A stretch of 64,000 nt of DNA from Desulfobacterales bacterium (GCA_016342285.1 JAEINQ010000002.1:126001-190000), one strand, 5' to 3'; positions 25,508 through 34,750 are shown, counted from the first letter of the stretch. A program made the numbers and translations. The notes: generated by a model from the sequence alone, not told the origin.

Positions 25508-25691
25508 GGCGGCCGGCCCAAATGAAGCCGGGCCGCCGACGTTCGGCGGCCCGGTGCGGGAGGAGGAAGGAGTGGAGGAAAAAAGATGAAGGGGCTCGCC
25601 GGTCGAGGCTTTCATCCGGACGAGTTCCGCTCAACGATACAGACAATAGCAGACAAAGATTACCGGAAAATGACGGCAAGATTACCAATCG
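25508..25691. repeat. ~190-bp hairpin repeat, copy 2
   Basis: Matches copy 1 at 20958-21147, including the stem CCGGGCCGCCGAC/GTTCGGCGGCCCGG and the end ACCGGAAAATGACGGCAAGA. It ends 1-2 bases from the stop of the PNPOx-like gene, in the same orientation to its gene as copy 1. Confidence 0.85.
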
Positions 25692-25692
25692 G

Positions 25693-26145
25693 TCATTTTT
25701 TCGCCTTGCCCGAAATACAACCCACGGTGATCTTAAAAACCCTTGTTTTGTCTTTGAGTTTTTCGATGTATGCCGATCCTTCGGGAATAAAGTCAGCCGA
25801 ATATTTTCGCACCAGACCTTCAAGGGCCGTTTGTTTTTCTTCCCCAAAGGACTCCTCGGCATGCCCCCGGACAATACAGCTTTCGTATTTTGTGCCGAAC
25901 TGATCCGGGAAAACCTCGGTTTTCCCGACCACGCAAAACGACACGTTGGGGTTAGCGGTAATATGGTCGATTTTACTTCCTTCAAGGGCACAATGAAAAT
26001 AGATGCAACCGTCCATCAGGCAATAATTTAAAGGCACGCCATAGGGCTCGTTATTTTTCGATGATGTGCTTAATACGCCATATTCCCCTTTTTCAAGAAG
26101 AGAAATGGCTTCGGTTTCCTTCATGAGTCGATCTTTCCTATGCAT
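25693..26145 (-). CDS. Pyridoxamine 5'-phosphate oxidase-fold flavoprotein
   Basis: About 150 residues from the ATG at 26145 with GGGAGA upstream. It shows the split-barrel FMN-binding pattern of the PNPOx-like family (NimA-like branch): an N-terminal helix with EAISLLEKGEYGVLSTSSKN, then PYGVPLNYCLMDGCIYFHCA and a strand with NPNVSFCVVGKTEV. Such proteins bind FMN or heme and reduce small substrates; the substrate here is unknown. The gene end abuts the hairpin repeat. Confidence 0.85.
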   Translation of the reverse strand: MHRKDRLMKETEAISLLEKGEYGVLSTSSKNNEPYGVPLNYCLMDGCIYFHCALEGSKIDHITANPNVSFCVVGKTEVFPDQFGTKYESCIVRGHAEESFGEEKQTALEGLVRKYSADFIPEGSAYIEKLKDKTRVFKITVGCISGKAKK

Positions 26146-26251
26146 TATTTTCTCCCTCTGCCCAACAAATAAGTACTTTTGTAGTGCAACGCTAAACCTC
26201 GTTCTTGACTGACTCTCAACCACGGCGTCTGATTTGGATATGGCTCCAAGA

Positions 26252-27154
26252 TCAACCTATTGTCAAAACATTTCTTCCAGTTTTTTTGCTCTTATACAAA
26301 AGAATGTCGGCTCTTTTTATGATACTTTCAATCGAGTCGTCTTCTTTAACAAGTGTAGCCCCAATTGAAATAGAGACAGATAGCTTCTCATTTTGATGAA
26401 TCACATATGAATTTTCTATCAATGAGCGAACCCTGTTCCCCATGGCCTCAAGATCCGTTTCATTTATATTACGTATAATGCCAATGAACTCTTCACCTCC
26501 CCATCGGCCATAAACATCGAATGGCCTGGCGTTGGCGGCAAAAGAATCCGCAACATACTTTAAGACCTTATCACCAGTGTCATGGCCATAAGTGTCATTA
26601 AATTTTTTGAAGTGATCGATATCTATGAATAAAATGCCAAATGAGATATTAAAACGCTTTTTCTCTTCGAATCTGCTTTGGATTTCTCTCTCTATAAAAT
26701 TTCTGTTTGCCAATTGAGTAAGATCGTCAAGAAGAGTCATTTTTTCAAGTTCTTTAACCCTCAATTCATTGGCGGCCTGATGGCTAATATCCGTAAATAA
26801 CTCAATCCCGCCGATTGTATCACCGTTTTCGTCGGCCAATGTACTGACACGAATAGACACGGGTATTCTGTGACCGTTCTTATGATGCATATAAACTTCT
26901 GCTTCGCGAGGCTTTCCATCAGCAATGGTTTCAGCAAGAGGGCACATCCCCATGCAAAGACTATTGCCTTCACTATCGATATGGGTGAGTATATTATCAG
27001 AACAAGATTTGCCCACTACTTCGTTTGCTGCAAATCCAGAGATCTGTTCAGCAGCTTTATTCCAATACGTTATGGTCCTGTCACGGTCTACGAAATATAA
27101 GCCGTCATGAAGGTTTTCAATGACCCTTTTATAAGAAATTTTTTCTAAGTCCAT
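26252..27154 (-). CDS. PAS-GGDEF diguanylate cyclase
   Basis: 300 residues making cyclic-di-GMP from GTP. A PAS domain covers about 8-130 and includes a cysteine-rich insertion (SCSDNILTHIDSEGNSLCMG and a CPLAET segment), suggesting redox or metal sensing. The GGDEF domain covers about 140-300 with the active site GRWGGEEF. An RPFD inhibitory site lies five residues before the signature, so product inhibition is expected. It has no membrane segment. Cyclic-di-GMP often controls pilus systems such as the one at 1-16108, but no link is shown here. Confidence 0.93.
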   Translation of the reverse strand: MDLEKISYKRVIENLHDGLYFVDRDRTITYWNKAAEQISGFAANEVVGKSCSDNILTHIDSEGNSLCMGMCPLAETIADGKPREAEVYMHHKNGHRIPVSIRVSTLADENGDTIGGIELFTDISHQAANELRVKELEKMTLLDDLTQLANRNFIEREIQSRFEEKKRFNISFGILFIDIDHFKKFNDTYGHDTGDKVLKYVADSFAANARPFDVYGRWGGEEFIGIIRNINETDLEAMGNRVRSLIENSYVIHQNEKLSVSISIGATLVKEDDSIESIIKRADILLYKSKKTGRNVLTIG

Positions 27155-27736
27155 GGGGTCGACTCACACCTTTTTGGGTTGTTGTTTATCATAGGGATTG
27201 TCAGCGGCAACCGGCCCGACGAGACATTGTCAACGGCCAGCAGAGGGGCAGGTGTTCAAGCGGAACAGAATTTTGACAATCCCTATAAGGGTTGAATACG
27301 CGGTTATTTTACAGCGGGCAGGGTGTTTGATCAAGGCTAATATTATATATGCCTTTTAATGTTGATTGCTTATACTCTGTTTCAAAATTTGAAACGTTCA
27401 GTCCTGGTGCGCGATTTCATAAATGCGATCCCGTATGATATCCAGCTCACCATAGAGCCAATAGAGGAATAAGATTTTTTGATTGCCGGGAGACGACGGT
27501 AATCAATAAGCGCTCAGCCACTTCGTGGCACAGACCTGTTCCTGCCGTCAGTGAGTTTTTTTATCCAATCGCCGTCTCCCGATTGGATAAAATTCAAGCC
27601 CTCTCAGTGCTCTCTGTGTCTCAAGGGAGCGAAGCGAACGGGTGGTGAAAAGATTGTGTAACAGGAAATAGGCTACCGATTCCCCATTTCGCAATTCGAA
27701 CCAATTCGCCAATTCGAATGAGGTAAACCTTTGGGG
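27155..27736. other. 582-base gene-free stretch with a paired-hairpin repeat
   Basis: No gene is seen. 27295-27350 resembles 21805-21860 beside the truncated protease, showing that the duplication extends past the gene. The paired-hairpin element occupies 27449-27660. AT-rich CAATTCG repeats follow at 27690-27720. Confidence 0.6.
27449..27660. repeat. Paired-hairpin repeat, copy at 27 kb
   Basis: Hairpin 1 has stem 27479-27488/27497-27506 and loop GGAGACGA. Hairpin 2 has an 11-bp perfect stem 27561-27571/27580-27590 and loop CCGTCTCC. The loops are complementary in 7 of 8 positions. A small GCCACTTCGTGGC hairpin lies between them. Outer arms (TCACCATAGAGCC... and ...CGGGTGGTGAAA) are imperfect inverted repeats. 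Confidence 0.85.
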
Positions 27737-28360
27737 CTATGGCAACAACACCTTGATAAGCGACAGAATCATCCATTGGAAAAATCGGATCACAGGGTCT
27801 AAAACACCCAAATAGAGCAGCGCGATAATAATAAAGAATCCATACCGATCCAGACGGAAAAGGATATTCTGGACGCTTGGGGGGGCAAAGCCCATCAGAA
27901 TTTTCGATCCGTCAAGAGGCGGCAAGGGGATCAGATTAAACGCGGCCAGGATGATGTTGATCTGGGCAAAAAAATAGAGAAGCTCCGACGTCATACTTGA
28001 CGGCGAAAGGGAGAGCAACCGGCTCAAGAAAAGAGCAACAAAGGCCAATATGGTGTTTGTGATGATCCCGGCGGATGAGACCAGTATCATCCCCTTGCGC
28101 CGGTCACGCAGCAGGTGGAAATTCACCGGCACCGGCTTTGCCCAACCGAAGCCGAAGATAAAGAGCATGAGGGTGCCCATGGGGTCGAGGTGTTTGAGCG
28201 GATTGAGGCTCAGGCGCCCCAGCGATTTGGCCGTCGGATCCCCCATGCGATAGGCGACCCAGCCGTGGGCCAGCTCATGAAAAATAATGGAATACAACAG
28301 CGGTATGGCGATGAGGATGAACCCCACCGGATCTTTCAGCAGCAGATTGAGCAGGCCCAT
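27737..28360 (-). CDS. M50-family site-2-type membrane zinc protease
   Basis: About 207 residues from the ATG at 28360, which follows GGGGA; ATGs at 28381 and 28465 are possible. Membrane segments are seen, with the zinc motif HELAHGWVAYR in the first part and the third-ligand motif NLIPLPPLDGSKIL near 150. This is the compact Rip/YwhC-like class that cuts peptides inside the membrane; substrates are unknown. A partial copy lies at 21905-22450. Confidence 0.88.
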   Translation of the reverse strand: MGLLNLLLKDPVGFILIAIPLLYSIIFHELAHGWVAYRMGDPTAKSLGRLSLNPLKHLDPMGTLMLFIFGFGWAKPVPVNFHLLRDRRKGMILVSSAGIITNTILAFVALFLSRLLSLSPSSMTSELLYFFAQINIILAAFNLIPLPPLDGSKILMGFAPPSVQNILFRLDRYGFFIIIALLYLGVLDPVIRFFQWMILSLIKVLLP

Positions 28361-28562
28361 GAATTGAGTCCCCGATAACATAGCGAAAAAGTGGTTGAAG
28401 AACAAACGATCCTTTTGTGACCCAAAGCCGACGCCAATCCTCTTGTTGGCCTGAACCCATCGCACGGCGTCTGTTCGTAATTGTTAATGCACAATGCAGG
28501 AATTATAGCGTTTTGTACAGAGCGCAGGGCCTTTGAGCATCTCCTGCCTTTTTACTGTTGGA

Positions 28563-28588
28563 GTTGTTGACAACACGGGCGGGTGTTG
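28563..28588. promoter_or_regulatory. Inverted repeats before tumE, operator-like
   Basis: GTTGTTGACAAC (28563-28574) is a palindrome and overlaps CAACAC-N6-GTGTTG (28571-28588). They lie 14-40 bases before the TumE start, where toxin-antitoxin pairs are often autoregulated. Confidence 0.45.
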
Positions 28589-28602
28589 TTATTGTCTCCA
28601 AC

Positions 28603-28899
28603 ATGAAGGCCATTAAACTCATTGACACACGTATCGTCTATTCTGAATCGATATTTGCGGAGTTGGTGTTGTGGCGGCTTCCAAAGCCACTGAGTGGGTT
28701 CTTACACGAGTTCAAGTACGGGCTTGCATATGTTGTACGCGGCGAATGCGTATTGCGGTATGACAATGAGACTGGCAAGGGCGATCATCGGCATTTTGAT
28801 GGAAGGGAAAGTGTCCACGTGTTCACGACACCGGAACAGTTGATCGCCGATTTCCAGAATGAAATCGAGAGGTGGAACCATGAAAACCGTAACTCTTGA
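28603..28899 (+). CDS. TumE-type toxin (DUF6516)
   Basis: 98 residues from the ATG at 28603. It has the compact pattern of the TumE family: VELVIWRLP-like segment (AELVLWRLPKPLSGF), FKYGLAYVVRGECVLRYDNE and the conserved GKGDHRHFDGRE. It lies directly before the TumA-type gene and overlaps it by 20 bases. In the characterised TumE/TumA pairs this component is the toxin. The module looks intact. Confidence 0.82.
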   Translation: MKAIKLIDTRIVYSESIFAELVLWRLPKPLSGFLHEFKYGLAYVVRGECVLRYDNETGKGDHRHFDGRESVHVFTTPEQLIADFQNEIERWNHENRNS

Positions 28900-29227
28900 T
28901 GTCCGAGATCCTGCCGATTCGATGGCAGATTTTACAAAGGCATGGAAAACAGGCAAATCCCAAAAGTCCGCACGTATCTCCTTTGCGTCTCCGGAATTGC
29001 TTTGGAGGGTATTAACCGAAAAACGCTGGGCGCTGCTTAAGGTCCTCTGCGGAGCCGGTCCTGTATCAATTCGCGAAGCAGCGCGACGTGTTGGACGTGA
29101 TGTAAAGGCCGTTCACGGCGACGTGACGGCACTTCTAAACGCCGGAATACTCATTCGCACCGACGATGGTCGCATCATTTTTCCATTTGAGACTGTTAAA
29201 GTCGAGTTTTTATTACATGCGGCGTAG
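28880..29227 (+). CDS. TumA-type antitoxin, winged-helix DNA-binding protein
   Basis: 115 residues from the ATG at 28880, preceded by GAGAGGTGG. The C-terminal half is a winged helix of the HVO_A0114 type (SIREAARRVGRDVKAVHGDV, then ALLNAGILIRTDDGRIIFPF). The N-terminal part likely contacts the toxin. It overlaps the end of tumE. Self-repression through the inverted repeat upstream is likely. Confidence 0.82.
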   Translation: MKTVTLDVRDPADSMADFTKAWKTGKSQKSARISFASPELLWRVLTEKRWALLKVLCGAGPVSIREAARRVGRDVKAVHGDVTALLNAGILIRTDDGRIIFPFETVKVEFLLHAA

Positions 29228-29440
29228 CCGAGCCGTAACCAAAATGCGTATCACCGCAAAGGCGCAAAGATCGCAAAGTTTTTTGGGCACGGATCAGGCG
29301 TCGCCTTCGGCTATGCCCGACAGGTGACGCGGATTACACGGATTATTTGTCCGGCCGATCCCCTGTCAAAGACCGATGACCGATGACAGCGGACAGATGA
29401 CGGATGACGGATGACGGAAGAAAAAAATCATTAGACCCTC

Positions 29441-29518
29441 CGGCCGAACAAATGGTGCCATGCGACTTCGCTTTTCAAGCTACGCCGCACAGGTGCCCTT
29501 TGGGCAGGTGTTCGGCCG
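29441..29518. repeat. 78-bp palindromic element, copy 1
   Basis: Ends CGGCCGAAC and GTTCGGCCG are inverted. Internal stems include TGCCC-TTT-GGGCA, GCTT-TTC-AAGC and GCG-ACTT-CGC. A copy lies at 63888-63964, and a partial relative at about 31548-31580. Confidence 0.88.
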
Positions 29519-29590
29519 TACCATACTCGGTGCCATGCCTAAAACCCAGAATCCCGTGTTCCTACCGTCAGTGAATGTGTTTTATTCGAT

Positions 29591-29675
29591 CCCCAATCCC
29601 CCAATTCCCCAATCCCTAAATTCGCCAATCCGGCAATTCGTCAATTCGTCAATCCGTCAATCCGTCAATTTAATA
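29591..29675. repeat. Degenerate octamer tandem patch (CAATYCGT)
   Basis: Successive CAATCCCC, CAATTCCC, CAATCCGG, CAATTCGT and CAATCCGT units. Similar short runs lie at 6930-6972 and 27690-27720. Confidence 0.7.
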
Positions 29676-30128
29676 TTCTCCAATTCGCTATCCGAAGATA
29701 GCTCTCTGGCCCGTAACATAGCTCCCATCGCCTTTCCGAGCAAATCGTTTGACATTTATGGATGTGCTTGGTAAAGCCTGATCAAATCTTTTAGGCAAAA
29801 TAGAATCCGGAGGACACCATGCACGGTGACCGACCCAAACCCCGCTATCTACCCAGATGGTGGGGTTTTTTGTTTTTAATGCATGTGCTGAATCGCGATC
29901 CATCAGGTGTTCGGAACCCTCTTGAAGGGCTTTGAGATAGGCTTTTATGAGGACCCGCATATCATGCTTAATATTTATGCTTGTGGATATAAAAAACTGT
30001 AATTGTATGAAGAATCGAAGTTAGAACAGTGATGTAACCCGCGAATATATGGAAAGCAAATTTTATTGAGACGTACTACGCGGGTCCGCCTACTCAATGT
30101 TAGCGATTCGCAAAACGAGGAGAATAAC

Positions 30129-30497
30129 ATGAAACAGTACAAAGTGTTCAAACACCCATCAGGAATAAATGAAGCTGTTAAGCAAGGCTGGTCCTGGCCT
30201 GCTTTCTTTTTCAATTTTATCTGGGCGATGGTAAAAAAAATGTGGGGGCTTGGTGTGGGTATTTTAGTCGGCTTTTTAGTATTTGGAATTATATTAGGAT
30301 TAGCCGGAGTTGGTAAGGGCAGTGATGCAATAATAAATGTCGTGGCAATTATCGTTAACATCATTTTTGGATTGAATGGCAATAAATGGCGTGAAAACAA
30401 TCTGATATCTCGTGGGTTTGAGCATGCTGATACCGTTACCGCCTCGAATTCAGAAGGTGCTGTAGCGCTTTTTCTGAAATCCGAGAATGCACGCTAA
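30129..30497 (+). CDS. DUF2628-family small membrane protein
   Basis: 122 residues from the ATG at 30129 with GAGGAG upstream. The N-terminus MKQYKVFKHPSGINEAVKQG followed by WSWPAFFFNFIWAMVKKMWG is the DUF2628 pattern. Two membrane helices cover about 42-62 and 70-88. The function of the family is unknown. It is AT-rich relative to the main chromosome. Confidence 0.85.
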   Translation: MKQYKVFKHPSGINEAVKQGWSWPAFFFNFIWAMVKKMWGLGVGILVGFLVFGIILGLAGVGKGSDAIINVVAIIVNIIFGLNGNKWRENNLISRGFEHADTVTASNSEGAVALFLKSENAR

Positions 30498-30638
30498 CGA
30501 AGACGGTTGCACCTGATCGCAGGGGCCGTACCATTTTGAAATATTATAAGTATGCGTGTGATCTTGGCATATACTAAGTTTTGTGAAAACCCCTGCGCCA
30601 TGTGAACCGCACCGTTAGCTGTTAGAAAGTGAAAGACA

Positions 30639-31022
30639 ATGGAAAACAATAGCAAGTTAGCCGTTCTTATAGACGCGGAAAATGCTCAGCCAAGCATTGT
30701 CGATGGGCTGATGGCAGAGATTGCGAACTACGGGACAGCCAGCGTTAAAAGAAGCTATGGCGATTGGACAGGCCCGGGCCTCAAAGGGTGGAAAGATGTT
30801 TTGTTGCAGCATTCGATTCAGCCTATCCAGCAGTTCGTATACACAAAAGGGAAAAATGCGACTGATATTGCGAAGCAATCACCGGATTTTGACCCGCGTA
30901 ACTACGGGTATGGAAAACTCGGCGAGTTGGTCACGGCAACGAAGCTTTTTGACACAGAGGAAAGGCAAATAGGTGCTGCCCACTCAAAGGCTATTTATGT
31001 CCGTGACAAGCGGAAAAAGTGA
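30639..31022 (+). pseudogene. NYN-domain (LabA/DUF88) protein with large internal deletion
   Basis: 127 codons. Residues 1-75 match the N-terminal half of an NYN ribonuclease (LAVLIDAENAQPSIVDGLMA, then YTKGKNATD). Residues 78-127 match the OST-HTH/LOTUS C-terminal part (SPDFDPRNYGYGKLGELV). The central part with the second acidic cluster (the DSDF region) and the linker, about 100 residues, is absent, and the two ends are joined in frame. Loss of those acids should abolish nuclease activity. The open frame may still be expressed. Confidence 0.8.
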
Positions 31023-31173
31023 AAAATTATCTGGGGGTCAATTAGGGTCAAGTTAAAGGAAGGGAAAAGGGGTCAAGACATGACCCTTTGTTTTACGATT
31101 TTAATATTATAGAAGTTCTTTTCATTCTTGGTATTGCTTTAGGTGAGGAGGACGGCAGGTAGCAACTAAAACA

Positions 31174-31395
31174 ATGACTAATTCTATAGAAAAACAATGC
31201 CCAAAATGTGGCCAACAGTTAAGATTCCCTAAAAACATCGGCGGGGTGCTAATGGCTTGTCCTTCATGTGGGAACAAGTTTTACTCAGATTTCAAGCTGG
31301 GTGGTACTAAAAGAAGTGAGCATAGAGGAATATTAACAATTATTTTCGAGATGCCCTATGAAACCATGATGCGTATATGGCGATATTTCAAGTAA
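31174..31395 (+). CDS. Small double-CxxC zinc-ribbon protein
   Basis: 73 residues. A zinc ribbon is formed by CPKCGQQLRFPKNIGG and CPSCGNKF (about 9-37), with a basic C-terminal tail that may be amphipathic (LTIIFEMPYETMMRIWRYFK). The role is unknown. No partner gene is adjacent. Confidence 0.65.
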   Translation: MTNSIEKQCPKCGQQLRFPKNIGGVLMACPSCGNKFYSDFKLGGTKRSEHRGILTIIFEMPYETMMRIWRYFK

Positions 31396-31627
31396 TAAAC
31401 GTAATCAGTAGGCAAAACAACTGCAGTGGGGCTTGGAGCCGGGCCACGGTAAGTAATAGAGATTTCAGAGATAGTAGTATAAAAACGTCTCTGAGACGGC
31501 CTTAATCGACCAGTTTTCCCCCTCAAACTGCCTTGTTAAGAGAATCCGGCTTCGCTTTCCAAGCTACGCCGGACAGGTCGACCCAGAATGGCGTGCGCAA
31601 AGCTGAATATGGTGCGTACCGATTCTG

Positions 31628-32824
31628 TCAGGCGCGAAAAACAGCCGGCAACCCCTTGCGATAGCAGCGCACCGGGATTTCGTTGAACATGGCGGCCGAG
31701 CACATGTTGCAGGAGATGCAGTCGGCTTCTGTTTTCTTTCCTTCCCGAAATTTTTTCACCAGCAGTGGTTCCCGAATGAAGGGACGGGACATGGAGATCA
31801 TGTCCGCATGCCCCGCGGAAACGATTTCCTCCATTTTGGAGAGGCTTCGCATGCCGCCCACCAGAATCAGGGTGGCGGTGCCCGTCGCCGGCCTGATGGT
31901 TTTGGCGGCTTCTAGGTTGTAGGCTTCGGCAAAGCGGCTCTTCGATTTTTCGAAATGCATTTTGATTCGGGCGATCGGGCGCATCCAGGCCGGGAGGGTC
32001 TGCACCAGTTCCGGGATGGGGATTTCACCGCGAACGGATTGAAATCCATAATAGGTGCCCCCGCTGACTTCGACGGCCGCAACCCCCATATCCACCAACC
32101 AGGCCGCATACCGGGCGGCCAGGTCCGGTGTCACCCCGGTGCGGGGGGTGTAATCATTACCATTCATCTTGACCAGCACGGGCATCGTGTCCGGGAGAAC
32201 GGAACGAACCCCGGTGACGATTTCCCGAAGAAAACGGAACCGGCCTTCCGCCGATCCGCCGTATTCGTCCCTCCGGCGATTGTAAAAAGGGGACAGAAAT
32301 TCGCAGATCAGGTAGCCGTGGGCACCGTGGAGCTGAACGGCATCGGCGCCGGCTTCGGCGGCGCGCCGGGCGGCATCAATAAAGGCCTGAACGGTTTCAC
32401 GAATTATTTCGCGGGTCATTTGCCGCGGCTTGTTCATGGTCACCGGGTCCCGGCCGTGGCCCGACGGCGCCAACGGCTGGGTGCCGAGCACCTTCTTCGG
32501 GCTCTGGCGTCCGCCGTGGGCCAACTGAACGGCGACTTTCCCGCCGTGCGCATGGACGGCGTCGGTGAGCCGGCAAAGCCCCGGGATCATCTCGTCGCAA
32601 TAAATGCCGCTCTGGCGGGGATGCGCCCGGCCGGACGGGTGGACAAACATGTGCCCCGGAATGATCAGGCCCACCTCGCCCTTGGCCAGTGTTTCGTATC
32701 GACGGACGATCTCTTCGGTGACCCGGCCATCGGTTTCAGCCAATACCTCATGAGTGGCCGAGTGAACGAAGCGGTTGCGAACCGGCATGTCTCCGACCTG
32801 GACGGTATCAAACATGATGGACAT
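31628..32824 (-). CDS. NADH:flavin oxidoreductase, old yellow enzyme family
   Basis: 398 residues from the ATG at 32824, preceded by GGGAGG. A TIM-barrel FMN domain covers the protein: VRNRFVHSATHE at the start, KVAVQLAHGGRQ with the FMN-contacting Gln and His, ADAVQLHGAHGYLICEFLSP with the His-x-Ala-His type substrate motif, and the phosphate-binding strand LILVGGMRS. A C-terminal CISCNMCSAAM cluster is seen, but the long 2,4-dienoyl-CoA reductase extension is missing. It reduces activated C=C bonds with NAD(P)H; the substrate is unknown. Confidence 0.9.
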   Translation of the reverse strand: MSIMFDTVQVGDMPVRNRFVHSATHEVLAETDGRVTEEIVRRYETLAKGEVGLIIPGHMFVHPSGRAHPRQSGIYCDEMIPGLCRLTDAVHAHGGKVAVQLAHGGRQSPKKVLGTQPLAPSGHGRDPVTMNKPRQMTREIIRETVQAFIDAARRAAEAGADAVQLHGAHGYLICEFLSPFYNRRRDEYGGSAEGRFRFLREIVTGVRSVLPDTMPVLVKMNGNDYTPRTGVTPDLAARYAAWLVDMGVAAVEVSGGTYYGFQSVRGEIPIPELVQTLPAWMRPIARIKMHFEKSKSRFAEAYNLEAAKTIRPATGTATLILVGGMRSLSKMEEIVSAGHADMISMSRPFIREPLLVKKFREGKKTEADCISCNMCSAAMFNEIPVRCYRKGLPAVFRA

Positions 32825-33534
32825 GGTTGCCTCCCTGAGTTGATGGATGTGCTGCCGATGGTCGAATCTTATCACAAGGAGAGGCTGATACATAAGATTT
32901 TCGTAAGCGTTCACAGGGCATCACGCCGAGGCGTGACTTTGTTCCCGGGCATTTGAAGTACGATTTAGTACGCCCGCATGCCCGGCGCCTTTCATCTGCG
33001 GCACCCTGTAAACGCCTACCGTGAAAGGCTTGGAACTTCTTGAGCGTTTCAGCCCAGTTCTTCTGGGGTCAGACCACGCTGGATGAATAGTTATAAGGGC
33101 TTCAGGCGAAAAACAAGGGCTATTTTCGCTCTTAAATGGGTGCTATTGGGGGCAAAAAGAGCGGCGGGCGGACAACGTGATAAAACCCCCGACCGGTGCC
33201 GAGGCACTCCTGTACGTGCTCCGCCATGGTCTCAAGGCCGATGCGGAAAGCCGCTAAAGAATTTTCTCTGATAAGTTCACTCCGGACGATCGTCGACACG
33301 ACCCGATCTAAAAATGGGCTGAACAAGGATGTGCGGAAAAACCGCTGCGAACCTGTTCGTCCAGCCGTTATACCGGTGATTATTCGTATCCCTTTAACAG
33401 CGCGCCAGAATCTGGTATTCAGTGTTTGAAATGAATGGTGCTGTTAGGCGTTACCGGCTTTACTCGACAATCATTGAATTTGAATAATCGGATACGACAA
33501 TTTCAGTATATTCTGGAAAGCAATGAAGTGAACC
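32825..33534. other. 710-base stretch without a recognisable gene
   Basis: Short frames occur on both strands, but none has a family signature or good start context. Small inverted repeats are present near 32920-32990. Nothing else can be said. Confidence 0.5.
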
Positions 33535-34611
33535 ATGGGAAAACTTATCTCAAATCGTGAAGCATTAGGCTGGGATGGATGGTTTGATGAACAAGCTGGG
33601 CTTTGCTGCGATCTGACGAGCACAGCGGCACGCGTGGCGGCTGTGGATCGTGGGCAGCTACTGCTCCTTAACGAGATGGGTGCCTTCCGTGCCAAGCTTT
33701 CTGGAAAGTATATGTTTAGCTCAAACGTATCGGAGGAATATCCATGCGTCGGCGACTGGGTGTGCGTAGACAAGACACCCGATGATGAATTTGGGCTGAT
33801 ACATGGCGTCTTGGGGCGAAAAACCAGTCTGCGCCGAAAGACAGCAGGAGAATCTGTTGAGTATCAGATGATTGCGGCAAATATGGATTTCGTGATCATC
33901 GTTCAGTCGTGCAATTACGACTTCAATCTTAAGCGTTTGGAACGATATTTGGTCATGGTGACGGAGGGAGGGGCATCCCCAAATGTTCTCCTAACCAAAA
34001 CCGATTTGGTCACCGCTGAAGAGCTGGATTCACAGCTTGCTCAGATTAAGGACGCTGGTATCACTGCACCGGTATTAACGCTGAGTAATGTCACGAGAGA
34101 GGGTCATGACGAGCTGATACGTATTGTGTCGCCGGGCAAGACTTATTGTTTCGTTGGTTCATCAGGGGTTGGAAAGAGCACAATTATAAACGGACTTGTG
34201 GGCCGTGATGTGCTTGAAACCAAGGTTGTTAGCGGCACGGGCGAAGGTAGACACACAACGGTTCGCAGGGAACTTATCGTTCTTGAGAACGGTGCCATGG
34301 TCATAGACAACCCGGGGATGCGGGAATTTGGAATCCTTAATGCCGAGAGTGGAATAGAGACCAGCTTCTCAGATATCTTTAGGCTCGCTTCTCAGTGCCG
34401 TTTCAGAGACTGCACACATACAAATGAGCCAGGCTGTAGTGTTATCAAGGCACTTGACGCCAATGAAATTGATCCTGAACACTATGACAATTTTGTCAAG
34501 TTGAGCAAGGAGTCTGAGTTCAATCAGAGGTCCTATGCTGAAAAAAGAAAAAAAGATAGAAGCTTTGGCCGATTTATAAAGACTGCAAAGAAAGATCTCT
34601 ACCGTGAGTAA
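33535..34611 (+). CDS. rsgA: Ribosome small-subunit maturation GTPase RsgA
   Basis: 358 residues. It has an N-terminal OB domain (about 25-95). The circularly permuted GTPase shows LLTKTDLV (G4, near 155), then GSSGVGKSTIINGL (G1, near 210) and DNPGMREFG (G3, near 260). A C-terminal zinc module reads CRFRDCTHTNEPGCSV. This is the RsgA/YjeQ layout, which checks 30S assembly. It is flanked by gene-poor DNA and is AT-richer than the pilus locus. Confidence 0.95.
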   Translation: MGKLISNREALGWDGWFDEQAGLCCDLTSTAARVAAVDRGQLLLLNEMGAFRAKLSGKYMFSSNVSEEYPCVGDWVCVDKTPDDEFGLIHGVLGRKTSLRRKTAGESVEYQMIAANMDFVIIVQSCNYDFNLKRLERYLVMVTEGGASPNVLLTKTDLVTAEELDSQLAQIKDAGITAPVLTLSNVTREGHDELIRIVSPGKTYCFVGSSGVGKSTIINGLVGRDVLETKVVSGTGEGRHTTVRRELIVLENGAMVIDNPGMREFGILNAESGIETSFSDIFRLASQCRFRDCTHTNEPGCSVIKALDANEIDPEHYDNFVKLSKESEFNQRSYAEKRKKDRSFGRFIKTAKKDLYRE

Positions 34612-34750
34612 AGTTATGAATCTCATAACGAAGGCGCTGCACTCGGCCGGCATTTCCGTCTCGCTCCATTGCCGCCGGTGAGATAAGCTTTTTTTGTGCT
34701 GACTCCGCATACAATCTTAAACGTTCTGTGTAATAAGAAAAGGAAAAAGC

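Larger units (their letters stand above)
29228..30128. other. 900-base gene-free region of repeat debris
   Basis: It holds GCAAAG-rich and GATGACGGATGACGG-type tandem patches (29260-29415), the palindromic element at 29441-29518, and a CAATTCGT/CAATCCGT octamer patch (29591-29675). Nothing else is recognised up to the AACGAGGAG site before the DUF2628 gene. Confidence 0.6.

Noticed and set aside
25586..25903. Plus-strand frame starting MKGLAGRGF in the hairpin repeat
   Set aside because: The frame is not conserved in the other copy and runs antisense through the PNPOx-like gene.
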